Assembly (NCBI RefSeq): GCF_900964775.1 | Contig: NC_041830.1 | Span: 9,529,501-9,593,500 of the forward strand | Length of the DNA: 64,000 nucleotides | Origin: Scleropages formosus | Taxonomy: Eukaryota; Chordata; Actinopteri; Osteoglossiformes; Osteoglossidae | Reading direction: 5' to 3' | Shown here: piece by piece, positions 39,240-56,094 of the stretch | Layout of the letters: every line of letters starts with the position of its first letter | Position numbering within the stretch: position 1 is the first letter of the stretch | Notes under the pieces: generated by a model | Told to the model about the DNA's origin: nothing | Database searches by the model: none | Seen by the model: the letters and a program-made list of their open reading frames with translations, nothing else | Program-made: the position numbers and the translations under genes

Positions 39240-39618
39240 ACACTCACGGCATTCTGTTCTGTTTTTTTTGTTGTTTTTTTTTTTTTTTTTTAAAGAAACT
39301 TCTCTTCGCTGGAAAGACCTACGTCTGCTTCTTATGTCGCAAGACTTCTTCGTCATGTCCCAGAAATCCAATGAAATCCCGAAAACGACCACATAAGTGT
39401 TTTAGGGAAGGACGTCAGGTTAAGTTCCGCCCTTTTTTCCTTATTAGGAGAAATGCGATCCCAAGTTTCGGCAAACTGACGCTTTTGTTAGCCAATAAAA
39501 TGTTCAAATGTCGCGTTCTACTGCACACTGATGGCCAGTTAAGCCAATCAAAGGACGGCTTGTCAGATGACGTTGAGATATATCACACTTTTTCGCAGCA
39601 CTCGATCCCTTTGTGATA
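39240..39618 (+). promoter_or_regulatory. EIF4A1 promoter and 5'UTR
   Basis: Two CCAAT boxes lie at 39492-39496 and 39544-39548, the second about 75 bases before the start codon. There is no clear TATA box, though the pyrimidine-rich 'cactttttcgc' close to the ATG could mark the start of a TOP-like leader. The T-run near 39262-39292 forms its left edge. Confidence 0.5.
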
Positions 39619-45872
<6,254 letters not shown>

Positions 45873-46073
45873 AGCGCCCCCTAGTCTCCATCATCCGCTG
45901 GCCCCTTCACATATCAGTCTTTCACACTGTTTGACAGCAGCCGAAACGCCACAGATTTCTTGATTCACGTTCTCACTTCTCCTTCACCCTACTTCAGTGA
46001 TGTGCGTGACCGGAGTCTCCGATATGGAGACTCTTGCGCCCCTCACGGTTACCTTGTTCATGTGCACCCTTTT

Positions 46074-46079
46074 AATAAA
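46074..46079 (+). terminator. EIF4A1 proximal poly(A) signal
   Basis: AATAAA lies about 200 bases after the EIF4A1 stop codon, a typical 3'UTR length. A distal AATAAA at 46984-46989 could give a longer form. Confidence 0.65.
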
Positions 46080-47120
46080 AATTGGGAATGGTTCAGACAC
46101 CTTGGTCCCATCATGCCTTCTCTGAACTGATTGCTTCAAACCTCCCTTAAGGACATTGAACAGTTTCTACCAGTCAAACTCCCACCTGTATGGACAGTGG
46201 ACTTTGGTGGCCCCTTTCAGGATACCGATGAGTATAAATTTTTCTTTCTGTTGAAATTTAAAGGTGCTCAAATGATGGTTTTGATGTTTTAATGGTTTTC
46301 ACACCTAATGCTGGTGCTTGCATTTTTAAACAGTGTCCCAGGTGAACTCCAGCTAAATGTACTGTATAGACACGGTGTTAAAGCAGATGTTTTCTTTTTA
46401 GAAATGATGCCCTTCACTTAGTTCATGGTTTCTGCTTTTTTTTTTTCCCCCCACTAGTTTTGGTTTGCTATATTGAATTGAATGTTACATATTTTTGTGC
46501 CAAAATATGCAGTGAACTAAATCACACCAGTGGATTCTTATAGCAGTGGTGCAACACACTTTGTTTACATTATTTCAACATGGTTTTAATTTGCAAATTG
46601 GGTTGATGCACAGCTATTGATTAAAAAAAAAAAAAAAAAAAAAATGAATCCTATGTTTGTTTTCAGTGTTTCCCAGTCCAGTGCTCTGAGGGGCTCTGTG
46701 TGGGTGTCACCTCTTCACCACTATTGACATTCATTACTGCAGGACCTCAGAACATGCAGTGGGGGATGTGGCTCGTCCGTAACCTACCTTGGTGTGTTTT
46801 TGGAGGATGATGGAATTTCAAGGACCAAAGTGCACGTGATGTCATGTGACTGAGTTAAACTGGCAGTGTGAAGGTTTTTACCACAGTGGAGACATTTTTT
46901 CCCCAGACACTTATGTCTAGGTTGTTTAAGAACATTACTTTTTATTTCTACAGTGGGTTCTGTATACTATTTATTTGACATTGAAATAAAATTGCAGTCA
47001 CATTTCTAACCACTTGGTTTGTATCACTTTTCTGTCCTGGTCGGAATGTTTTCGACACTGAATATTTTTACTTTTTCAGTATAACCCTGACCTTTGAACC
47101 CTTTGTCATCCTGCCATTTT
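46080..47120 (+). other. EIF4A1 downstream region
   Basis: No exon is seen. It contains an A22 run at 46623-46644 and the distal poly(A) signal at 46984-46989, so at least part may be an extended 3'UTR. Confidence 0.4.
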
Positions 47121-47129
47121 GCACACCAC

Positions 47130-47600
47130 TATAAAATGAAGGGGCTGGGGTAGTGTACAGGAACAGCGGTGCAGAATATGGACTGGAAGCCCCAAGTCCA
47201 AAGGGGAGACGCCACCAAAGGTGGTTAGAAACAGCAGAGTTAAGGTCCTGTGGGACTACAAGTTCCTGGCTGACCAACCAAATATAGTGATTGACAAAGA
47301 GAAGAGGGTGACTGATAGATGTAGCAATCTCAAACGACTGCAGTATCAGAAAGAAGGAGCATGAGAAGATCGAGAAGTACCAAGGGCTGAAAGAATTGGA
47401 ATGTATGTGGAAGCTGAAGTCCAAAGTGGTTCCAGTGGTAATAGGAGCACTTGGGGGGGCTGTGAGCCCCAAACTGGGAGAGGGGCTCCAGCAGATCCTG
47501 GGAACGACATATGAAGTCTCTGTCCAGAAGAGCACAGCCCTAGGAACAGATAAGATGCTGTGCAGAATCCTCAGATCCTCTACCAGAGGCCTTGGAGCTT
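47130..47600 (+). mobile_element. LINE remnant: ORF2 C-terminal end
   Basis: On the plus strand the pieces WDYKFLADQPNIVIDKEKR and KVVPVVIGALGGAVSPKLGE, then GLQQILGTTYEVSVQKSTAL and LGTDKMLCRIL follow the C-terminal end common to many fish LINE proteins ('MANQPDIVVVDK ... VVPVVIGALGAVTPKLGEWL ... SVQKSAVLGTAKILRR'). The reading frame is broken in several places, so it is a dead, 5'-truncated copy. The clade is not assigned. The long minus-strand frame across it is a shadow. Confidence 0.8.
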
Positions 47601-47859
47601 GAGGAAGACACAAACACACCACCCCATGTAGGGGTGGGAGGGAGATTATTATGTATAGATACAGTATATAAATGTGTATATGTATTTATTCACTTAGCTT
47701 TTCTCCAAAGTGACTTACAATGGATACTTTTTAGTGTTACTAGCCCACACACCTTATTCACCTTCACCAAGGTTGGTATATAATTTGTATATAATTTTAT
47801 TGATTTTAATTTTTAATTTTATTTTTTCTATATCTCTTTTCTCAAGAAGGTGACGCGGA

Positions 47860-48340
47860 GCGCTGAAGAGCGGAGCACAGCTAACAATAACTAAGGAAAT
47901 CACTGCTCAGTAATCACGTTTCCAATAAAGAGACGGCGCGGAATCCACGTCTCGTGCGCCAGTGGTACCGTGGGGAAAAAAAAAAACGCACATTAAGTTT
48001 TAAGGTCTCGCGTAACTCGCTCTTTTTTAAAACGAATAAAGGAGCAAAGCGCCCATTCAGACCCCCAAAACAGTAAACAGCCCGCGGGGGTCTTCTGAAG
48101 AGCCAAAAAAAAATGCATAGTAGTTGGAGCGCCGCCAAGATCACGTGCCACCAGGAGCGCTTTGTTCCGAGTGCGCGCGCGCGCGGTGGGGGGTCCTGTG
48201 GGAGGGAGCATTTCCCCCCCACTGGTGCCAGTTTCGGGAGGGTCACCTGTGGATGGAAGCATCTCCTCTGAGCTCGTAAGGTTAACCCCTCGTGCCCCGG
48301 GCTCCTCCATTCCCTAAGTGTGCGCTCATTTTCCCACATT
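47860..48340. other. GC- and CpG-rich block without a recognisable gene
   Basis: An island of CpG-rich DNA, with a (GC)n run near 48173-48185 and an E-box CACGTG near 48141, lies in otherwise AT-rich DNA. Open frames exist on the minus strand but show no known domain. It might be a lost promoter or part of a repeat. Confidence 0.3.
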
Positions 48341-48514
48341 CACATTGAAGTTATTTCACTTCAAATTCAGTTCCCATTTATTCTTTTAATTATCATCTTC
48401 ACGACACAGACGGAGGCAGATGAAAGAGAAAAGACAAGTTCGTAGAGCTGTTAGTGAGTAAAACACCGGAACAAAAAATCTGTAGAAATAGCCCTTCTTT
48501 TTCTTCTGTTTTTT

Positions 48515-49305
48515 TTTTCCTTCTTAACGAATCAGAATAGGTTACCAGAACAGTAAAAGTGTCTAATTAGAGGTAAAATGTCTCCATTCATCAATTCCGC
48601 CGTTTACAATTCAATAAACAAATAAATCCTAAAAGCCATCATGCCAATACTAAAACATCAGCAATAAAATCGAATAAAATCCACAAAACCAACTGGTATA
48701 AACACTGCGAGACTGAATCTTAAAACACACCAAAAAATACACCAAGGTTAAAAGTGGTCGTTTTTTTTTTTTTTTTTTTTTTTTTTTTCTTCTTATCAGA
48801 ATAGATCACCAACCCACCCATGGGTGTCTGGTTCTGCACACTGTCCAACTCGACAGGAATAAATTTCTCCATTCATCATTTCCGATAATTAAAATCTTTA
48901 TTCAATAAATAAATTAATCATAAAAACTGCCATGCAAACAATAAAATTTAAAATAAATACTAAAATCAGTAAGACCAACTAACATAAGAACCACATGGCA
49001 GAACCTTTACAACACTAAAGGATGTACCCTAAGGCTTAAAACCATACTTAATAAATAATTAAAGGAAAACTTACCTGGTAACATTTACCGCTCAAGATGG
49101 GCGGTCCCCTCACCTGTTCCCAGGGTATTACCATACACCTTACCTACAATTTTTAGGTGATTCCCTTTTCGCAACACGTCTCCCCTATTGCTGTTTTAGT
49201 GGAATAGGTGAATGATAAAGTACATATACAGAGTTAAAACACAACAAAACTAAAACTGCACTAAAGTCAATAAGTAAAAGTGGTCGTTTATTCTATTTTT
49301 AAGAG
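48515..49305. repeat. Degenerate direct tandem repeat, two long units plus the start of a third
   Basis: Unit 1 (about 48515-48750) and unit 2 (about 48787-49050) share 'cttcttatcagaataga'-like starts, 'tctccattcatca', 'caataaataaatta'-like blocks and 'gccatgcaaacaataaaa'-like blocks in the same order. The joint 'aaaagtggtcgttt' occurs at about 48751 and again at about 49276. The units are clearly diverged, so the duplication is old. Confidence 0.65.
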
Positions 49306-49864
49306 AATCAACTTGAACAGTGTATATAATGATAATGGAAAAAAAATATATGCACCTATGTACACTGGTTCATATGGTGCGATGCGACAAATTAACTGTA
49401 CTGTAGAATCACGTGTCTGCATCCTAACCTCTCCTGCTGCTGATGTGATGGGCTTTTTACACATACACTGACATTTATATTTATTCATTTAGCAGAGCCT
49501 TTTCTCCAAAGTGAAAGATCCGATCCGATTGTATGCACTTATTTATTTAGAAAAATTAAGAAGATACTGTATTGTTAGCAGAGAGCGTCTGATAACAATA
49601 CAGTCCATCCTATTATTTTTTTATTATAAATCAGTGCATCCAATCAGAGCGCACGGAAAGTGTGTTGGCGAGTGTCCTCGTGTTCTGCGTTGTCACTGGC
49701 ATCGTGTTATCAATGTTAATGCAATTTCCTGTATTTCACGATTGTAAATGTGATAGTGTGAGTAAATGGGTGAGTGACTAGTACTGAAATACAGTAAAAA
49801 CAGTGTATAAAATACATGTACAAAGTGCACAATATAAGTAAGCTGTGTGGTACAAAAAGGGTGC

Positions 49865-49865
<1 letters not shown>

Positions 49866-49902
<37 letters not shown>
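49866..49902. repeat. (ATT)n microsatellite
   Basis: About twelve TTA/ATT units in a row. Confidence 0.9.
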
Positions 49903-49905
<3 letters not shown>

Positions 49906-50431
49906 GAAGTATATGGTGTATATTTGCGGGGGGTTGCACTTTTCCACTCCAGTAATCACATTTATTGATTTGTTATACGCGGGCAGCTTAAAAGATTACA
50001 TAACAAGAGAAAGGTGTTTATAAAGTGTCCAGGTGACAATGAGCATGATGAGAGCGAAGGATGAGATATTGTGTTGTAATTAACACTGATCAACGTATCG
50101 CATAACGGTCACTTCAACATTTATTTTCGCTATTAACTTATTGCGCTCATCTTCAGTGGCGACACAGCATCGGCTCATACAGAAGACAAATTAAAAACAA
50201 GAACCAAAGAACCAAAAAATGCAGTTTGCTGGAGTTTTCAGTTGAAATAAGCCGTATGGCAATTAATTACATTATTTTAGATCACTTAACACCGAAGACG
50301 CGCAAAAACCTCCCAGGACAAGGAAAAGGGGGAAAAAACACTGATGGGGTAAAAGTACCACAGGATGATCTCTCTCCCGGTCCCCAATGTATTTGTCAAA
50401 TAATAATAATAATAAGAATAAGAATAAGAAT

Positions 50432-50640
50432 AATAAGAGCTATTATTGGACCCAAAAGGTCGCAGGTTCGATCCCCTCCTCCGTCTCTAGTATCCTTGAG
50501 CGAGCTACTTACCCTAAATTACTCCAGTAAAATACCCAGCTCTATACATGGGTAAATAACTGTAAGCTTATAATTGTGACCTTAACATTGTAAGTCGCTT
50601 TGGAGAAAAACGTCAGGTAAATGTAATCATAATAATAAAT
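50432..50640 (+). mobile_element. SINE family B
   Basis: A well preserved copy: 'aaaggtcgcaggttcgatcc', 'ctagtatccttgagcgagct', 'cagctctatacatgggtaaa' and the L2-like end 'aagtcgctttggagaaaaac'. An (AAT/AAG)n run lies just before it. Confidence 0.85.
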
Positions 50641-51189
50641 GTTTGTTTTTATAAGTATATACCAGATTTATAAGCGCTATTTTTTTATGGCAGCATGTTC
50701 CGTAATTTTTCTGTTCTGTTTTTTTACGAATTTTTTGGCTTTCACGCGCTGTGTTGGCCCGCCAATAAATAAAATATATTTATATGGTAAATAAAGATAT
50801 TTAGATTCTTCATAAGGATATTCAGCATTCAAGTGACGATATTCCCACTCTTTAGTTATTAATAATTTGAATGTACGTGTAGCTGTACTGCTCATCTAAA
50901 CTGAACGTAAACCTTTCTCATACCCACGGAGTTGTGAACAAATGACCCGTGGCAATGCCTCTGCTTCTCATCTAAGGAACTGGAAATACTTTTCTTTCTA
51001 ATTCATCTCATCTATCAGAAGCTTGATCTTATAACATGCATATTTTAATGAAGATTGTGCGTTTACTGAAGTTGTAATTAAGGGATCTGCGTTTGGTTGG
51101 ATATAGATGTTTGGTCGGAAGGGTGGTGTGAAAGAGACTCTACAGTTGGGGTCGGGGGCGGGGCAGTGATTTGAAACATATTCTAAACG

Positions 51190-51640
51190 GGGGGGGAGGG
51201 GCACGGTCCAGGGTTGGACTGGCCGTTATGCAAACTGGGGGGGGTCATTACAAGGGGGACAATCAGGCACCAACTGGCACCTTTAGAAAGATTTTCACAC
51301 CTGCTGCCTCCACCCCCAAACACTTACAGGTGGGGTGGGGTGTGTGGGGTGGGGCACAGCACTGCTGACCACAGGGATTGTTGAATTTTTGCACAAAAAA
51401 GAACTGCAGGATTAACTGTGCTATAAGACTGGTGGGAACAGAGCAGCAGGTAAGATGTTGAGCTGATGAAAACAGAAGCTCTTTATGACACATCGCTGGA
51501 ATGATCAACACACTGACCAACCCAATAAACCACAAGGTGCCCAACACCTTAACAACCTCATAAACTAAAATACTAGATATTGATTGCTGATCCCAACCAA
51601 AGATCCCGAACACGCAAACTAACCTTCTAATGAGTTACAT
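51190..51640 (+). repeat. Dispersed repeat family D, copy 1
   Basis: It shares an ordered set of phrases with 53690-54120: a G-rich start with 'catggtcc'-like words, 'acttgctgtctccac'-like and 'cccaaacacctt'-like blocks, then 'ggggcacagcactgct', 'ccacagggatt' and 'gaactgcaggat'. The family is unnamed and non-coding. Confidence 0.6.
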
Positions 51641-51689
51641 AATGCTTTTCTAGGGTGACTCATGAACTTGCCACACAGACACCCCTATC

Positions 51690-51900
51690 AAACACACACA
51701 CTGAAACCACTTGTCCTGAGTAGGGCTGCAGCAAACCCGAGTCTAACCTGGCAATGTAAGGGTGCAGGACCAAGGGTGGGCAGGACACCCAGGATGGAAT
51801 GCCACTCCACCACAGGGCGCCCCAACCGGGGGGACTCAAACCCCAGACCCACCAGAGAGCGGGCACAGGTCAAACCTGCCATACCACTATGTCCCCCTTA
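51690..51900 (-). mobile_element. SINE family A, minus strand
   Basis: Read in reverse it has 'tggcaggtttgacctgtgcc', 'ctctggtgggtctggggttt', 'gagtccccccggttggggcg' and 'tcctgggtgtcctgcccacc', ending with 'actcaggacaagtggtttca' and a (TG)n tail. It is more diverged than the other copies. Confidence 0.8.
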
Positions 51901-51911
51901 CAATACAAGTT

Positions 51912-51914
<3 letters not shown>

Positions 51915-51982
<68 letters not shown>
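51915..51982. repeat. (TC)n(AC)n compound microsatellite
   Basis: About 25 TC units run directly into nine AC units. Confidence 0.95.
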
Positions 51983-52042
51983 TATACACTGTACACTATA
52001 CTGTAGAGTACACTGGTTTGTATTTTCTATTTCTATGGCTTC

Positions 52043-52210
52043 TCAGCCAGTAGCATAGACCTGGCACTCAAAAGACCCGGGTTCGAATTTACACCTCCTA
52101 CTGTAGTGCCCTTGATCAAAGAACTCTCCTGAAATTGTCCAATAAAAACTACCCCACTGTATATAATAAACTGGTAAAGAACATTCTAAGTCGCTGTGGG
52201 AAAGCATCAC
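52043..52210 (+). mobile_element. SINE family B, eroded
   Basis: B-box-like 'gacccgggttcgaatttaca', then 'gtagtgcccttgatcaaaga' and 'aactaccccactgtatataa'. The tail is eroded. Confidence 0.7.
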
Positions 52211-52864
52211 AAAAATAAAGATTTATTTTACAATAAATAATTATTCTTTCTCTAGCTGACCCTTTTGTCCAGGGCGGCTTAAAAGGAGACAAAAAGTGTT
52301 TATAGGTCGGCAAAATAACAATGAGCTGAGGACAATGGAGATCGAGAGATGTCATTAACTCATCACATCAACAAACAAGCGTTTAGCATTTCATTTCATG
52401 TGCCGCTTTTCACAGCTCGTGCAGACACCAACAGACACCAGAAAGTGACTAAAACCAAAGACTTTCTGAAAAGAAAAGTAATTTGCTGGATTGCTGTTTT
52501 GAAATTAGCCGCTTGGCAAATGAGGAAAGGGAAAAAAAAAACTCCCAGAAAACGGGAGAAAAATACATCTTTGGAGGTCAGAGAAAAAGTGGTGTTCGTC
52601 CCCTCCTGCTCCCCTGCATATTTTCATATTTTTTATTATAAGTACTGTACCATAATTGTGTACACTGTAATAGTAGTAGCCCTGTGGTGTTAAGGTAATG
52701 TATCTGGTAAGATCTGTGCGTCGTTTTTGATCTGTGCATAAGGCAACTCTCTACTTTATGATTATGATATTGCAATTTAGAGAACACATGTTTATATTAT
52801 AGGTAAAGATGTTCAGATGTTATCCACGGCACGGTGCTGAAATAGTCTCTGGCAGATATTCTAA
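52211..52864. other. Unassigned intergenic stretch
   Basis: No exon, SINE or structured element was recognised between the SINE and the Tigger-type element. Confidence 0.4.
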
Positions 52865-52866
52865 TA

Positions 52867-53404
52867 CAGTAGCCCCCCCTTATCCGCGCGGGATATGTTC
52901 CAAGACCCCCAGCAGATGCCTGAAACCGCGGATAGTACCGAAGCCTATATATACAGTTTTCTCCTACAGAAGAAGAAGAAAGAAAACTAAGGACCAGTGC
53001 CCAGGTCCTCGTAAGTATTGATTTTTTTCTTTTTTTTTTTTTAAAAAATAAAAAAAGGGTTACTTGAACAGAAGCATTCCGATACTGCGACAGTCTCTGG
53101 GAGCTTCTAAGTGACTAATAGGCGAGTAGCGTATGCGAGTGTAGGACAACCCCCGCCCAGGACAGTCCGAGGGGTTTTTGTCCTAGGGAGGTTTCGTCTG
53201 GACCCCAGCCTATGCAGCCTGGATACGCTGGACAAAGGGATGATTCACCTCCCGGGCGGGAAGGCGCAAGATTTCATCACGGTACTCACAACGTCGCGCA
53301 ATTTAAAAATTACGGAAAAAATGTGGAATTTTCTATTTAATATTTTTGGACCGCGGGTAACTGAAACCGCGATAAGCGAACCCGTGGATAAGGGGGGACC
53401 ACTG
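52867..53404 (-). mobile_element. Non-autonomous Tigger/pogo-type DNA transposon with both ends
   Basis: The element is 538 bases long and is flanked by TA on both sides (52865-52866 and 53405-53406). The ends are inverted repeats of the form CAGT(A/G)G(C/T)CCCCCCTTATCC, then 'gcggtttca'-type words. Read on the minus strand, the inner phrases 'cgcttatcgcggtttcagtt', 'gtgaatcatccctttgtcca' and 'gtcacttag' agree with the 5' region of mammalian Tigger elements as I remember them. No transposase is present, so it is a deletion derivative moved in trans. A T/A-rich low-complexity patch lies near 53025-53055. Confidence 0.85.
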
Positions 53405-53591
53405 TACCCGGTATAAGTGCTTTTCGTGCTGATGTTAATCTATTTTTTAGCAACTGAAAACTCAGCATTGTTATGTTTCCCTTTCTAAGAGTATAAGAAC
53501 ATGGCTAACTGTAATGATGCTGCCTCTAAAATTAAATTTAAATTACGTTAAATATTATGTATGTATGGTGAAGTGCTTTTACAAGTGTTAG

Positions 53592-53650
53592 TGATTACAT
53601 TTACATTTATTCATTTAGCAGACGCTTCGTCCAAAGCGACATACATCTCA
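53592..53650 (-). mobile_element. L2-like tail fragment
   Basis: 'tttacatttattcatttagc' and 'agacgcttcgtccaaagcga' are the reversed tail shared by fish L2 LINEs and many SINEs. Confidence 0.7.
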
Positions 53651-53689
53651 GCAAAAGTTTTGATTAGATTTACAAAGGAGGACATTTGT

Positions 53690-54120
53690 CAGGATGTGAA
53701 GAGGTTTGACTGAAAGGGTGGTTAGTACAGATTTTGGGGGGGGCATGGTCCTGCATTCGGAATGTCATTATAATGAGCACAGTTGTTCTACAGCAAGTGT
53801 GTAGTGGTACACTTGCTGTCTCCACACCCAAACACCTTGAGATGCCCCATTGGAGGGGACCTGCACCACAGGGGGTTGAGGATGGATGAGGACTGGGGGG
53901 AGAGGGGGGCACAGCACTGCTCCCCACAGGGATTTGCTCATCTTCTGGAGGAGACAGAACTGCAAGGATAAATGTGGTTGCTGTTCTTTATTCCAGATGG
54001 CTGGAATGAACAACCCACTCACCCTCACCATGACCACTGCAGTACACAGAAACTGTTCTTTCTTGCTTGACCAGGTTTGGAACCTGCTTCCACACGTCAT
54101 ATGGTGTGAATAAAAACTAG
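53690..54120 (+). repeat. Dispersed repeat family D, copy 2
   Basis: Partner of 51190-51640 in the same orientation, about 2.5 kb away. It contains 'acacccaaacaccttgagat', 'gggggcacagcactgctccc' and 'cacagggatttgctcatctt'. It ends near 'gtgaataaaaactagag'. Confidence 0.6.
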
Positions 54121-54991
54121 AGAGGAAACAAGTGCTCCAAGGTATGACCTCTTCTCCTGTTCATCTTAACACTCATTCGGGAAATAGCACTAAGCACACC
54201 AGTTCGTATACCTGAGCACACCAAGGTGCTCTTGAATCCCTGAGAATCTCTGCTATTCACTTTTTCTCCGGCGTGACGCACAGCTCAGAATGCGCGAAAG
54301 TGCTCCAACAGCGGACGAAGAGCTTTAGACACAGGCGCAGGATTACCATGCTGCACATGTACAGAATTTAAATGGAATTAATCTGTGTTTATCTTAATTA
54401 AAGCCTTTTACCCTGATTCACGCGGGATAATAGTATCTTTGGGACTGCAGCGGTCAATTAAATTTATTTAGAATACAGTCTTCCTGGGCATGTAAAGCTT
54501 TTTTTTTTAAAAAAAAAAAAAACTTTTCTCCTCATACCCCTATAGCCCCCCCGGCCCCCATCCCCCCTTAGCGCGCACTTCACACATTCACCACACCCCT
54601 GCTCCTGCTATAGAGATGCAGATGCGAGGGGAGCTGAGCGGATTGGCCGGACACCCCCCGCCCCCTTACAGGTACAAAAACGCATAAGGATGACTCTCAT
54701 TCCCACCGTCGTTCCTCAGTCATCGCTGCGTTGCTGGACGAAAGACTGAAATCTCTCACCACGGAGAGGATCCCCACGGCACACCGGGTCTCCTCAAGTC
54801 TCCTCAAGTGTCCTCAAGTGAGACTTGATCGGCCTGTTTTCTAGCGACTTCGGACACCTGGAGGACACGGAGCTGGAGGCGCGTCCTGCGCTCAACGCGA
54901 ACTGCAAGCAGGAGAAACACGCGCTCCTCGCGTCCCACAGACAGGACAGCCCTACCGCGTTTGAGCTCTACACCATATAATATTCGATGCC
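54121..54991 (+). promoter_or_regulatory. SOX gene upstream region and 5'UTR, with a 10-base triple repeat
   Basis: GC content rises from about 54540 towards the SOX start codon. The unit TCCTCAAGT(C/G) is repeated three times in a row at about 54791-54820 in the probable 5'UTR. There is no convincing TATA box; 'ggtacaaaaacgc' near 54670 is weak. C-rich runs lie near 54545-54565 and 54652-54664. Confidence 0.45.
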
Positions 54992-56094
54992 ATGGAGCCC
55001 ACGGCCCAGTTTCTAGATCTTCCGACCCCGCCCCGGGCGCCCGGCAGCGGGTTCTCCCCTATGGGCCACTTGGCTGTGCGTCCCGTGGAGAAGCCGGCCG
55101 AGGCACAGTCCGCGGAGCTCCAGGACAAGGTGAAGCGGCCCATGAACGCCTTCATGGTGTGGTCGCGCATCCAGAGGAAGAAGGTGGCCCAGGAGAACCC
55201 CAAGATGCACAACTCGGAGATCAGCAAGCGCCTGGGGGTCGAGTGGAAGCTCCTGGGGGAGGTCGAGAAGAAGCCCTTCATGGACGAGGCGCGGAGGTTG
55301 CGCGCCCAGCACCTGAAGGACTACCCAGACTACAAGTACAAACCCCGCCGCAGGATCAAGATCCCGAAGCCCATGAACGATCTCGTCTCCTCCCACGCGC
55401 ATTCTGGCGTGGCGACCGCGCCGGTTCACGCCGCGGGAGCCGGGCAGAGCTACGGCAGGGGGCCCTCGCAGGCTTACCCTGATGTGGGGGACGACCCCGT
55501 AGGATACCCTCAGCAGTACCAGTGGGAGATGTCGGCCGTGCAGTACCCCCCGAATGTGGCCCCCGCGCAGACCTACGTGAACGGCGGCGGCCCGTACAGG
55601 TGAGTCCCGGGTGGCGCGCACACATACCTTTTGCTTTCTTTTCCCGTCCCATGTAAGAACAGTGCTGTTCTTTTCGAACACGTGAGTAACCTATGGCTGG
55701 TATATTTTCTAACAAAGAATTAGGAATTTTTATAACTTTCGGGGTGGTTTTGCTATACTTCTCCCAACCCTAAGTCAAATTGAGACGATCAATGTAGTAG
55801 TAATGATTTCTAAAAAAAATTTTTCCCTCGTCCAGTGCTGTTAACTCCCCTTTCCTCTTCTTCAACAGCCTGCCTTATGGCAACAGTGTCCAGCAGTGTG
55901 GCTTAGTGCCAGCAATAGTCCAGTCGGAGCTGGTGTCGCCCACCCCGTGTGGACCCCCTGATCAGCTCCCTGAAACTCTACAAGTGGATCCAAGAGGCTC
56001 CATCAACATGTACATGCTGAGGAATGACATGCTCAACCCAGGGTACCACCACATGCACTATGTTAGCGAGAACATGACCCTCAACTACACATGA
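54992..56094 (+). CDS. sox19: SOX15/sox19-type HMG-box transcription factor
   Basis: SOX proteins bind ATTGTT-like sites in the minor groove; sox19 genes act in early embryonic and neural programmes of fish and are the counterparts of mammalian SOX15. Two exons, 54992-55599 and 55869-56094, give 277 residues. The HMG box covers residues 46-124: [20 protein letters not shown], then [20 protein letters not shown] and [20 protein letters not shown] and [25 protein letters not shown] is closer to SOX15 (LRDYPDYKYRPRR) than to SOX2 (MKEHPDYKYRPRR). SoxB1 genes such as SOX2 have no intron, while SOX15 and sox19 share one; this gene has one. Its place beside MPDU1 and EIF4A1 matches SOX15 in human. 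IQRKK is unusual where GQRRK or AQRRK is common. The symbol is chosen on synteny. Confidence 0.9.

Noticed and set aside
47068-47622. 184-residue minus-strand open frame downstream of EIF4A1
   Set aside because: It lies antisense to a recognisable LINE end and has no family features.
48750-48790. Possible retrotransposon or virus-like element around the CpG block and tandem repeat
   Set aside because: No polymerase, capsid or envelope-like peptide, no primer-binding site and no paired terminal repeats were found.
45873-54991. Search for a CD68 counterpart between EIF4A1 and the SOX gene
   Set aside because: No LAMP-type domain, Ser/Thr-rich exon or C-terminal membrane anchor was seen; the interval is mostly repeats.
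55013-55681. Long open frame on the minus strand opposite the SOX gene
   Set aside because: It is the shadow of a GC-rich, codon-biased exon; it has no domain and the plus-strand HMG box explains the sequence.
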